A stretch of DNA of 64,000 nucleotides, taken from Desemzia sp. RIT 804 (GTDB lineage Bacteria > Bacillota > Bacilli > Lactobacillales > Carnobacteriaceae). Of the stretch, positions 49,342 through 57,949 are shown piece after piece. Location: positions 531,313 through 595,312 of the forward strand of contig NZ_JAFEMV010000002.1 of NCBI RefSeq assembly GCF_016892605.1. Reading direction: 5' to 3'. The notes beneath the pieces were generated by a model that had not been told where the DNA came from, ran no database searches, and worked only from the letters and a program-made list of their open reading frames with translations. The position numbers and the translations under genes are program-made. Position 1 is the stretch's first letter. Every line of letters starts with the position of its first letter.

Positions 49342-49499
49342 GGGACAATAGTCTTTATCTCTGTCATATACTAAGCGGGGGCTTTTAAACGCGTTCCAAA
49401 AGCCTGACCACATGCCTATAAACCAGCCTCCCCTTCTGAGATGCTTTTTCTCAGAAGGGGAGGCTGGTTTATATTCAATGGTCAAAACGTCTTTTGTCC
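49342..49499 (-). repeat. Dispersed repeat, copy C (full length, inverted)
   Basis: About 158 bp bounded by GGGACAA (49342) and TTGTCC (49499). Hairpin 49417-49473 is a perfect 25-bp stem with a 7-nt loop. It lies 24 bp downstream of the DUF5082 gene, the last gene of the T7SS locus, and may end that transcript. Confidence 0.88.
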
Positions 49500-49522
49500 T
49501 GCTCTCGTTCGATTTATTTAAA

Positions 49523-49945
49523 TTAGTTCATTAAGTTTTCTACTTCATTCCATAAAGAATTGATCCCAGCTTCTAATGTACCTATGATGCCTTCCGTACG
49601 ACTGATTTTATTTTCAAATCTTGTCTTGGCATCGTTTAAAGCATCCAGGTTTTCATCGATCGCACGGATCGTTAATTGAAGACTTCCATTCAATACATCA
49701 TCCACTAACATAGGTTCATATTCATTAGCATAAAGATTCCCATTCCAGTTGTTATAGGATTCATTTGCTACTGCTTGAACAGCACTTTTTTCATTGATCA
49801 AGTTATCTTTTTCGCTTTTCATATCATTATAAATACGTTCAATTTCAGTGATTTTCTGATTGTACTCGTCAATTCTTTGACGGTCGTCATCGATAGTATT
49901 CTGATATTGCCATATTCTATTTTTAAGGTCATCGATTAGCCCCAT
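49523..49945 (-). CDS. DUF5082 (YwqH-like) helical T7SS-associated protein
   Basis: 140 aa, almost all alpha helix with long heptad-like stretches (IDDDRQRIDEYNQKITEIER) and a central turn NWNGNLY resembling the W-x-G turn of WXG100 proteins. DUF5082 proteins occur beside LXG proteins in Bacillus (ywqH-ywqI-ywqJ). It is the last gene of the T7SS locus, 25 bp after the SLAP-like gene. It could be a secreted partner or chaperone of the LXG protein. Confidence 0.75.
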   Translation of the reverse strand: MGLIDDLKNRIWQYQNTIDDDRQRIDEYNQKITEIERIYNDMKSEKDNLINEKSAVQAVANESYNNWNGNLYANEYEPMLVDDVLNGSLQLTIRAIDENLDALNDAKTRFENKISRTEGIIGTLEAGINSLWNEVENLMN

Positions 49946-49970
49946 ACCAAATTACCTCCTTCTTTTTGGA

Positions 49971-50405
49971 TCAGCTTAGCCTTTGCAGTTGAGAAAGAGA
50001 AATCTGGATATTGTCATTGTCAGCTTTCAATAATTCCGTTTCTTTTCCTTCTGGAACATTGATCAATATCGGCATCGAGGAATGGACAGGAATTTCACCA
50101 AATTCTTCTTTCGTGATACGTAAAAGTGTTTTTTGCCATATCGTTTGGTCTTCGATTTGCAAGTCAAGAACGAATGAAAAATCAGCAATTGCTTCTTCAG
50201 TTCGATTGGTTGCCATGAACAGCGCTTGATAAGGTTTAGTTTCTACTACATACCCAGTATAAGTTAAATTGAATAGTCCTTCAGCTCCAATATTTGGTAT
50301 TGTATTCAAATATTCTTGAGCGAGAGCTACAATATTATTGCTTTCAGGTTTCTCTTCTTTAGAACTCTTTGGCAAAATAAGTTGAATCGATTCATCGGTT
50401 GCCAT
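49971..50405 (-). CDS. SLAP-domain-like protein in the T7SS locus
   Basis: 144 aa, beta-rich, no signal peptide or membrane segment. Residues about 50-125 look like a SLAP domain: YTGYVVETKPYQALFMATNR with the ending EEFGEIPVHSSMPILINVPE, as in S-layer assembly-associated proteins. It lies between the LXG gene and the DUF5082 gene, the place where an immunity protein is often found, but nothing in the sequence proves that. Domain assignment is from pattern memory and is tentative. Confidence 0.6.
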   Translation of the reverse strand: MATDESIQLILPKSSKEEKPESNNIVALAQEYLNTIPNIGAEGLFNLTYTGYVVETKPYQALFMATNRTEEAIADFSFVLDLQIEDQTIWQKTLLRITKEEFGEIPVHSSMPILINVPEGKETELLKADNDNIQISLSQLQRLS

Positions 50406-50458
50406 ACTTTCACTCGCTTTCGTTGATTAATTGTGACTTAGGATAGAGCCTTTTCAGA

Positions 50459-51892
50459 TTACCAAGGAAAATCAAATGTGACAGTAGGAACATTTACATT
50501 CAGTTTTAATCCTAAACCAAATTTCCCGCCAATTTCTAGTGAGGTAGCATTTAGATTCAAGGGCCCAAATTCAGCTACATTCTGTGTCTCTACGTAAGCT
50601 GCGACTTCTGCACTTACTCCAGCAGAAGCTTCAACATCGACTCCAAATAGAGAAACTCTCTCTTTTATCTTCTGTCCATTTTGATGTTCACCTTTTACAT
50701 CGATATCAAAGAAAGAAACTCCTGCACTTGCGGAAACATCAACTGCTGTGGCTTCTCCTTTAAGACCTACTGCATAGTTGTTTTGGTCTTCATACATCAA
50801 AGAGCCTGTTCCTTCAGCAGTTAGCCCTTGAGCTCCGGCTGTAGCCTCAGCGTTGATTAAGTCATTTCCTAATCTGGCTTCTCCTTGAATATCAGCTACT
50901 CCAACTTCTCCATCAAGATGAATCCCTCTTTTATCTGATTCACCAATTAATGAACCAAATTCTGCAGTCCCATTTCCATAGACTCCTCTTCCAGCAACCT
51001 CAGCTTTAGCAATCCCCCCAAATTCTGCATTCGCATTACCTTCAAATACGGAAGTTTCACCAGTAGCGGAATATACTCCATTATCTATTCCAGTTTGATA
51101 GTTGTAATTTAGGAACTCATAACCTGCTGCGGCATAAGTATCTGTAGCTAATCCAGCGGCCCACTGCTCTGCGCCTACTGCCTGTGAATCAGCTGCATAG
51201 AAAAACGGATCTTCCACTAATTTGTTATCGATCGCTGTAGTGGGTTCTGTTTCATACCACGGTTCATTGCGTATATTGCCTACTCTGTCTAAAACAATAG
51301 CCCCTTGGCTGTCGTAGTAGTTTTCTGATATGTTGTTGATACTATTGGTTAGATCTTGAATTCGTTCATAAATCGTTTCAGCTGTTGCTAAAGCTGTATC
51401 ATCTGTTTCAGATAGCTCATAAACCGTATCAGTTAAAAAAACCAGCACTGCTTGAAAATCGGTATCCAGCGTATTGCTTTCAATATCCGTTACGGGGATG
51501 TATTCAGCCGCTTGTGTATTCAATGTCTCTACTCTAGATGTTATCGTCGACACGTTTCGTTGTTCTCTAGCTACACTCTGCTCAGCGGTTTCTAAATCGT
51601 CTGTAGCTACTTTCCCACTGGAATCACTTTCATATCCTAGATAAATCTCCTTGATTTCATTGATGGCTGTTTTTATTTCTTCCAATATGTTCATGAACAT
51701 ATTGATGTGATGGATTGTCGATAGTTGGATGTATTGTTTATAACTATCTGCTGCTGCTCCTTTGAAACTAGTTGTTTCTGTTAATACATACGCACTTTTG
51801 TATTGAGTATAAAACAAGTCCTCCAATGCAGAGGCTTGATCAGTTGCTTGTGTTGCTAGATTTTCGATCTCTTCGTTATTTAATAAAGCCAT
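50459..51892 (-). CDS. LXG-domain T7SS effector with beta-repeat C-terminus
   Basis: Probable type VII secreted antibacterial effector. 477 aa from ATG 51892, which has GTGGAGGTG 5 nt upstream; the longer frame from 51925 lacks this. The first 200 or so residues are helical and fit an LXG domain (SFKGAAADSYKQYI, then the coiled-coil FQAVLVFLTDTVYELSE). The rest, from about 260, is Gly/Ala-rich with alternating polar and small residues in repeats of about 20 (GEVGVADIQGEARLG, GEATAVDVSASAGVSFFD, VDVEASAGVSAEVAAYV), ending in VTFDFPW. I recognise no known toxin domain. Confidence 0.78.
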   Translation of the reverse strand: MALLNNEEIENLATQATDQASALEDLFYTQYKSAYVLTETTSFKGAAADSYKQYIQLSTIHHINMFMNILEEIKTAINEIKEIYLGYESDSSGKVATDDLETAEQSVAREQRNVSTITSRVETLNTQAAEYIPVTDIESNTLDTDFQAVLVFLTDTVYELSETDDTALATAETIYERIQDLTNSINNISENYYDSQGAIVLDRVGNIRNEPWYETEPTTAIDNKLVEDPFFYAADSQAVGAEQWAAGLATDTYAAAGYEFLNYNYQTGIDNGVYSATGETSVFEGNANAEFGGIAKAEVAGRGVYGNGTAEFGSLIGESDKRGIHLDGEVGVADIQGEARLGNDLINAEATAGAQGLTAEGTGSLMYEDQNNYAVGLKGEATAVDVSASAGVSFFDIDVKGEHQNGQKIKERVSLFGVDVEASAGVSAEVAAYVETQNVAEFGPLNLNATSLEIGGKFGLGLKLNVNVPTVTFDFPW

Positions 51893-51905
51893 ACGTGCAC
51901 CTCCA

Positions 51906-52205
51906 CTATGAACCGCTTGAATCAAACGCCCTGTCCCAAATTGTCATTCCTGCTAAATCACGATCTACATTCATCCAATCAGCTTGAATGAATTCTAAAT
52001 TTTGAATATCATTAGTCGCTAAAGCTTTAAAGCTGGTTATTGCCGTATTCATTTGATCTAGGCTATCCACATATTTATTGATCGCTGCTAGGTCTAAGTT
52101 TCCTTTTTCTATCGAATAAGGAGAACTGTCTATCACCTCAGTAGCTTCTCTAAAACCAGCGATTTCTTCTTGAAGTTTTTCTGGGTCGATCAATATTTCA
52201 GACAT
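51906..52205 (-). CDS. TIGR04197/DUF3130-like T7SS helical partner protein
   Basis: 99-aa helical protein: a first helix (ILIDPEKLQEEIAGFREA) and a long second helix (LDQMNTAITSFKALATNDI) with a short loop and a conserved C-terminal W...DRAFD region. This matches the small WXG100-like family TIGR04197, members of which act as targeting partners of LXG toxins. It ends 13 bp before the LXG start and overlaps the end of the M16-like gene by 8 bp, so it is translated with both. Confidence 0.8.
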   Translation of the reverse strand: MSEILIDPEKLQEEIAGFREATEVIDSSPYSIEKGNLDLAAINKYVDSLDQMNTAITSFKALATNDIQNLEFIQADWMNVDRDLAGMTIWDRAFDSSGS

Positions 52206-53343
52206 AGTTCACGTTCGCTCCTTGTTCTAGCCTAATGTGGCATTCAGCAATGGCTTCTTGGTTTAGTTTAATGATTTTTTTAATAAACTCAGGCTGATAT
52301 GTTTTAATGGTGACATAGTACTTGATCAAATCGATCCCGTTTACATATAAACTGGCAAATAACGTATTAAATTGATACGGTTTTTCGACAAGCAAATATT
52401 CTATTTCTTCTTGAATAGACAAACAAGCTTCTTTTACGTTCTCTTCTGTTAAGGATACTATTATTTTATCTTTGTACTCAAGTAAAGACAACTCTTTATA
52501 CTGAATAGAGGCATCTAAAACATCTACACTAACTGCAAAGTGTTGCTTAAATAAACTGTGACCAACCAACTGCAATAAAGCGAACTGATCGTGTACAGGA
52601 ATCACATCTGGATTAAAATCAAAATACAAAGCTCCAGCACGATAGGATCGATTGTCTATAGCAGCTAAGTGTTGATCTTGGACAACTCCATTTCCCATCA
52701 AATGATCAGACGGAATAAATACTTCTCCTGGTTTTTTAGTTTCTTTTAATCGATAGAAAAAGTCTGCTTCTTTTATTTTATCTGTATTGCCGTTGATCAA
52801 TAAAAACGTATTAGGAAAATTCACAAGCATTTGCATAAATTGTTTTAAATCTGCTGACTGAATAGTTTGAACAGACTTAGCAAATTGACGAAAATCAAAC
52901 CCTTTGCGCTGATCTAAAAACTCCAGCATTTTAGTATAGGTACGAAACTCAATATCTGTGTAGTTCTTTTTAAAATTTGCTATACAGTTTGCCTTAGCTT
53001 CATTAAATAACGCTTCTTCTACATCTCCTTCATAAAAGAGGTCCATTACTTGTTGGATGTCTTTATCAAAAGTCGAAACTGTAGTTAAGAATGTTAAGAC
53101 TGCGGCATTTGTCGTTGTATTTGTTCGAACCATTTTCCCCAATTTACGAGCTGCTTTCAAACGCATATATTCCATAAAAACATTTGCGCTGGCTTGATTC
53201 AATGCGACGCGCTTAGATTTGTCTTTCAGCAGCATAAATTCTTTGTATGCAAAACCGGCATGAATGCCCATAGAAACATAGAGTTTATTGTCCAAGTATT
53301 TATATTGGTTGATCTCTATCTTTAAATCATTTACCTTATTCAT
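52198..53343 (-). CDS. M16-peptidase-like protein of the T7SS locus, unknown function
   Basis: 381-aa soluble protein, no signal peptide or membrane helix. It lies 1 bp after essC and 8 bp into the next gene, so it is firmly part of the locus. The middle (about residues 105-200) resembles M16 (insulinase-like) peptidases: FNEAKANCIANFKKNYTDIE, then LKQFMQMLVNFPNTFLLINGN, like the fold's VTPENLVLVVVGD strand. The HxxEH zinc motif is absent, so it should be inactive. Two half-size domains fit the length. A structural or chaperone role is my inference; the M16 link needs a profile search. Confidence 0.7.
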   Translation of the reverse strand: MNKVNDLKIEINQYKYLDNKLYVSMGIHAGFAYKEFMLLKDKSKRVALNQASANVFMEYMRLKAARKLGKMVRTNTTTNAAVLTFLTTVSTFDKDIQQVMDLFYEGDVEEALFNEAKANCIANFKKNYTDIEFRTYTKMLEFLDQRKGFDFRQFAKSVQTIQSADLKQFMQMLVNFPNTFLLINGNTDKIKEADFFYRLKETKKPGEVFIPSDHLMGNGVVQDQHLAAIDNRSYRAGALYFDFNPDVIPVHDQFALLQLVGHSLFKQHFAVSVDVLDASIQYKELSLLEYKDKIIVSLTEENVKEACLSIQEEIEYLLVEKPYQFNTLFASLYVNGIDLIKYYVTIKTYQPEFIKKIIKLNQEAIAECHIRLEQGANVNYV

Positions 53344-53344
53344 C

Positions 53345-56300
53345 TTACCCCTCCGAAGTTTTTACTGGGAACTTGATTTTTTGAACATTGCCGTCACGAT
53401 ACAAATAGGCTTCATCTTGTTCTAACGGTTTTTCGCGAGAAATTCGAATAGCTGGCGCATAGATACTTTGTTCTGAAAAGTTCATCGTGATAACAGCATT
53501 TTTAGTGGCTTTCAAGCGTTTTGCCAGATCATTGTAGTCACGATTGAAAGTACTGAATTCTGCACCAAAAATGATCGTGATCCCTAATTTGTGCTCTAAT
53601 TCGGCCAACTGATCGATTTTCCGTTTCACAGCTGTATCTAATTTGTCGTAGATCGTGCTCAAATCATTGATGACAAGCATGATAGGTGTAAAGTCCAAAT
53701 GGAAATCGTTCATATTCTGGGCAGCATCTTGTTTAAATTGACTGAAATACAGCTCTTCTCGTTCCGCAATCAACTCTAAAACATGTTCGATCACGTAATC
53801 AACTTCTTGATCTGTGGTTGCATACGCTTGGACACTTTGACGGTGTTTGTATAGCGGCATACTTGAATGATCAATAATATAAGTTCGTTGCTCTGTCGTT
53901 TTAGCGATCTGCAGCAAGGAATTCAAACTTTCTGTCAGTTTTGTTCTTCCCGAACTCAGGTAGATCACTTTACCATTGCGTTTAAAGCCTACTGGTAAAG
54001 CTGTGCTTCTGTCTAGTCCAACGACGAGCGTTTCTTTTTCTGCTAACGTTTCGATCACAATAGGATTTGAAACAAAATCATTCACCAGCAATTCATCTGG
54101 AACCATTGGAATAGGAACCGGCAACTTGCCTTTCCATACTTGTTTCATGTTTTGAACTTCAGTTTGCATACCTTGAATCAATGCCATATTGCTTTCTCCT
54201 CTAGCAGGCAAAGCCACTTGGAGCAATTCTGGTTTCTCCATCCGTACTAGTCCGCGTCCAGGAGTGTCATCAATGGTGAGTGAAGTTCTTCCTACAACCA
54301 TTCTCGCTTCATCATCCGCATTTTGTTTTAAGACAAATTGCTGCTTGATATTGCCTGATAAGTTCATCCGAATATTTGCTTGTCTTCCAGCAGTCATGAC
54401 GATATGAATGCCTAAACTGGCACCTTCTCGGGCTATTTGGATCAAATGACTTTCAAATTCAGCTTCAATTGGGAATCCTTTGATCCCTTCATAGCTGTCT
54501 ACCGCAATCAACAGTGAAGGTTCTGTTTGCCCACTAACTTCTTCGTATAACGCAATATTGGCCACTGAGTATTGACTCAATAATTTTTTCCGTCGTTTGA
54601 TCTCTTGAGTTAAGCGTGTAATATATTTTCTTATTTTTTCGTGTTCATCTGCACTGAATATATCGGCAACATGTGGCAACTCTTTTAGTGGCAGCAAGCC
54701 ATTTGTTCCAAAATCCAGTAAATACATTTCCACTTGTTCCGGATTTTGTGAACGAGCTAAGTCCAACATAATCGTTTGCAGGAACGTTGACTTACCATAC
54801 CCAGGACTAGCATACAACAGCACATGACCGTCTTTCCTTAAGTCCAATTGCAAGGTTTGTTGTTCTTGAACATCCGGTAAATCGATGATTCCAATAATTG
54901 GTTTTAAAGGTGCTTTTTTCTTTGTCCATTCTTCCTCAAATTGAACCTCATGCAGATTTTCCACGTAAATACGCTCTTTTAAAGGCGGTAACCATGGTTT
55001 TGGAATAGGTTTGATTTTTTCTTTAAATACCTCTTTTTGGATACCTTCAATCACGGCAACCAATTCTGTAGGAATTTGTTTGACTTCCTCAACAGCATCT
55101 AGCCCACTTAGATCTTCATTCAATATTTCATATTGACCTAAATCATTGACCATATAGATAGTATGGTCTTCAATTTGCTGCGTTTCTTTATCTGGAAGAT
55201 AATCTGCACCACTCCAAGCACTTTGGAACAGTTCATAGATCTCGTTGTTTCCGACCTGCATATAGCCTCGTCCAACTTGAGTGATTTCTGATGCATCTGG
55301 TGTCCGCAGCATTTCCATTGAATCAGCACGGTCCGCTACTTTTAAAGCAATCTTAAAACGTGAATTACTCCAGATCTGGTCATCTACTACTCCAGTAGGT
55401 TTCTGGGTCGCTAATATCAAATGAATCCCCAATGAACGCCCGATACGAGCAGTGGAAACCAATTCTTTCATAAAGTCTGGCTGTTCCGATTTCAATTCCG
55501 CAAATTCATCACTAATCAGGAATAAATGAGGCAATGGTTCTGCCACATCTCCATTTTTGACCAGCTTTTGGTATTGATTGATGTGATTGACATTGTTCAA
55601 TGAAAACAATCGTTGCCGTCTTTTCAACTCGGCTTTAATAGAGGATAAAGCTCTTAAACTTTGATTCCCATCCAAGTTGGTGATCGTTCCTAATAAATGC
55701 GGCAAATGAGTAAAGAGATTCGCCATCCCTCCACCTTTGTAGTCAATCAATAAGAACGCCACATCATGGGGATGGAAATTGACTGCTAGACTTAAAATAT
55801 AACTTTGGATCAATTCCGATTTTCCTGATCCCGTTGTCCCGGCAACTAATCCATGAGGTCCGTGCGCTTTTTCATGCAAGTTCAATTGAACCGGATCATT
55901 CATGGCTCTCAAACCAATAGGTACTGCTAAGGTTTTGTGCGGCGAGTGTTCTTTCCAACGTTTTGCTACTTGTAGATCTTCAAAACGAGTTGCTTGATAC
56001 ATTTCTAAGAAGGTCACTGTATCCGGCACTCCATTTTTAATACTTTGCAAGTGTTTTAATGGAGCTAATTTGCGCGGAATTTGTTCTTTATCGAAGGAGT
56101 CTGGGAAATGTTCTAAGTGGAATGCTGTATTTTTCAATTCTCCATTTTCCATCAATAACATCCCTGTGTTTCGATCACGAATATCAATAACCGTCTGGAC
56201 ATTTTGGGATAACGAACTCAAAACATCTTGCACAAAAATAATACTGCAGCCTAAAGCCAGTGGGTTTTGGTCAAAGAATTCCATGATCATGTGATCCAGA

Positions 56301-57904
56301 ATCAATTTTTCGTCCGTGACCAACACTACATATTGTGGACTGAAGAGCACACCGTCATCCGCTTTTTTCTTCTCATCTAGTGCACTTTTTCGTTCTTTTA
56401 AAATCTGATACAAGCTGTTCAGCACTTGATCTCGGCTACGTTGGTTGTAAACAAAACCACGTACATTGATGTTGCTTAATTTAGCATGTGGCAACCAGCG
56501 CATCCAATTCCAATCCTCTTTTTCTTCTTCAGGGAAAATCGTAATAAACTGGACTTCATGGTAACTATGAAAGAAAGCCAATTGATTGACCAATAATTGC
56601 AGCTGCTCGATGACTAGTTTCCTTGGACCGATATACCCTACTGGTGCATCAATCAAATTGACTGTGATCGGCATTTTGTCTAACGACTGATACTGTTCAA
56701 ATAAATGGTATCCTTGCGCTTCCAGGTCATCCAGCTTCTTTTCCCGCTCTTTATTCGAGTATGTCAAATCAACTGAATTCGGTATTCTGCCTAACCCTAA
56801 TCGATAATACAAAAAATCAAAATGTCCAGGTGTCTTCTCGTAAATCCGATGGTTCAAGCTGTCCGTTAATTCTTCTATCTCATTGATCGATGGGTAGTGA
56901 TAATGTTGTCCATTTTGCTGTTCTTTTTTGTCCTGATACAAATCTTTTGCTTTAGATTTTAAATAGCTTTGATATGTATTTGCTCTTTCTTCTAATGCTT
57001 TACGGTACTCTCGTTTTTGAGTAAAGTAACGCTGAATCGAAAAAACAGCTGTTAAAAGAGACATCGCTAATGTAAGGACAATGTATAAACCTCTTGGTTG
57101 AAAAATACTGATAACAACCAGCAAAGTCACCATAACCAATGGCGGCAAGATAATCTTCAGCAATTGTTCAGACGGTTTTTTAGGCAGTTGTGGTGGAGCT
57201 TTTACCTCAACTTTTTTCTCTGGATTACGGTAGATAATTCTGGGAGATCTGTGATATTCTGGGTAATCTTTTGGATAATCATATTTTGAAAACGTCACTT
57301 CTTGCAATTCCACTTGCAGAGAAACAGGTCCCCAGATCTGCACCTCATTTTTAGTCAACTTCAATTTATGATCTTGAAAAGTTAGTTCATCCCCTAAATC
57401 AATTGTACCTATCTGTGTTTCAACAAGCCGATTGTTTATATAGAGAACGCCTTCCAATAATTCATACTGCCATTGAGAATGAGCGTCCTTTTTTAAGATG
57501 ACATTTAGCTGAATGTGTGCCAATTGGATATGCGCATTTTGCTGCGGACTGATCAGCAATGTGTTTTTGGTAGACATATCATATCGTTTTGCCAGCACTT
57601 GATCTCCTAAAAAAAGCTGAAATTCCGCTTGGTCTCCCCTGATAGATACCCGTTCATTTAGTTGTCCCTCAAATGTCTTGTTATTGAATTGGACAGTGAA
57701 TGTACTTCCTACTATTTGGATAGATCCTTTTTGCATGTCAGGAAATAGGTTGTTTAACGCAGAGAATCTTTTTTCATCCAAAGAAACGGAATAGCTGTTT
57801 CCCTCTTCCTCAACTGCGAAATCAAACTGGTACCGTTCCTTTAAGTAATAGATGATCAAACTGAGTTGCTTAGTTGTTCTCACTTGATATTTCAGTTGTT
57901 CCAA
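53345..57904 (-). CDS. essC: T7SS ATPase EssC
   Basis: Central motor of the type VIIb system. 1519 aa: two N-terminal FHA-like domains (about 1-200), two membrane helices (about 245-290; LLKIILPPLVMVTLLVVISIF and GLYIVLTLAMSLLTAVFSI), then three FtsK/SpoIIIE ATPase domains. D1 has Walker A AGTTGSGKSE near 685 and LLIDYKGGGM; D2 has SPGYGKST near 1031; D3 (from about 1320) lacks a good P-loop, as usual. The C-terminal domain usually selects the cognate substrates, so this form should match the effector genes downstream. It is 45 bp after essB. Confidence 0.95.
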   Translation of the reverse strand: MEQLKYQVRTTKQLSLIIYYLKERYQFDFAVEEEGNSYSVSLDEKRFSALNNLFPDMQKGSIQIVGSTFTVQFNNKTFEGQLNERVSIRGDQAEFQLFLGDQVLAKRYDMSTKNTLLISPQQNAHIQLAHIQLNVILKKDAHSQWQYELLEGVLYINNRLVETQIGTIDLGDELTFQDHKLKLTKNEVQIWGPVSLQVELQEVTFSKYDYPKDYPEYHRSPRIIYRNPEKKVEVKAPPQLPKKPSEQLLKIILPPLVMVTLLVVISIFQPRGLYIVLTLAMSLLTAVFSIQRYFTQKREYRKALEERANTYQSYLKSKAKDLYQDKKEQQNGQHYHYPSINEIEELTDSLNHRIYEKTPGHFDFLYYRLGLGRIPNSVDLTYSNKEREKKLDDLEAQGYHLFEQYQSLDKMPITVNLIDAPVGYIGPRKLVIEQLQLLVNQLAFFHSYHEVQFITIFPEEEKEDWNWMRWLPHAKLSNINVRGFVYNQRSRDQVLNSLYQILKERKSALDEKKKADDGVLFSPQYVVLVTDEKLILDHMIMEFFDQNPLALGCSIIFVQDVLSSLSQNVQTVIDIRDRNTGMLLMENGELKNTAFHLEHFPDSFDKEQIPRKLAPLKHLQSIKNGVPDTVTFLEMYQATRFEDLQVAKRWKEHSPHKTLAVPIGLRAMNDPVQLNLHEKAHGPHGLVAGTTGSGKSELIQSYILSLAVNFHPHDVAFLLIDYKGGGMANLFTHLPHLLGTITNLDGNQSLRALSSIKAELKRRQRLFSLNNVNHINQYQKLVKNGDVAEPLPHLFLISDEFAELKSEQPDFMKELVSTARIGRSLGIHLILATQKPTGVVDDQIWSNSRFKIALKVADRADSMEMLRTPDASEITQVGRGYMQVGNNEIYELFQSAWSGADYLPDKETQQIEDHTIYMVNDLGQYEILNEDLSGLDAVEEVKQIPTELVAVIEGIQKEVFKEKIKPIPKPWLPPLKERIYVENLHEVQFEEEWTKKKAPLKPIIGIIDLPDVQEQQTLQLDLRKDGHVLLYASPGYGKSTFLQTIMLDLARSQNPEQVEMYLLDFGTNGLLPLKELPHVADIFSADEHEKIRKYITRLTQEIKRRKKLLSQYSVANIALYEEVSGQTEPSLLIAVDSYEGIKGFPIEAEFESHLIQIAREGASLGIHIVMTAGRQANIRMNLSGNIKQQFVLKQNADDEARMVVGRTSLTIDDTPGRGLVRMEKPELLQVALPARGESNMALIQGMQTEVQNMKQVWKGKLPVPIPMVPDELLVNDFVSNPIVIETLAEKETLVVGLDRSTALPVGFKRNGKVIYLSSGRTKLTESLNSLLQIAKTTEQRTYIIDHSSMPLYKHRQSVQAYATTDQEVDYVIEHVLELIAEREELYFSQFKQDAAQNMNDFHLDFTPIMLVINDLSTIYDKLDTAVKRKIDQLAELEHKLGITIIFGAEFSTFNRDYNDLAKRLKATKNAVITMNFSEQSIYAPAIRISREKPLEQDEAYLYRDGNVQKIKFPVKTSEG

Positions 57905-57949
57905 CGGTTACACCTTCCTTACTCTATAACTATTAAGTGTCTATTCCTC

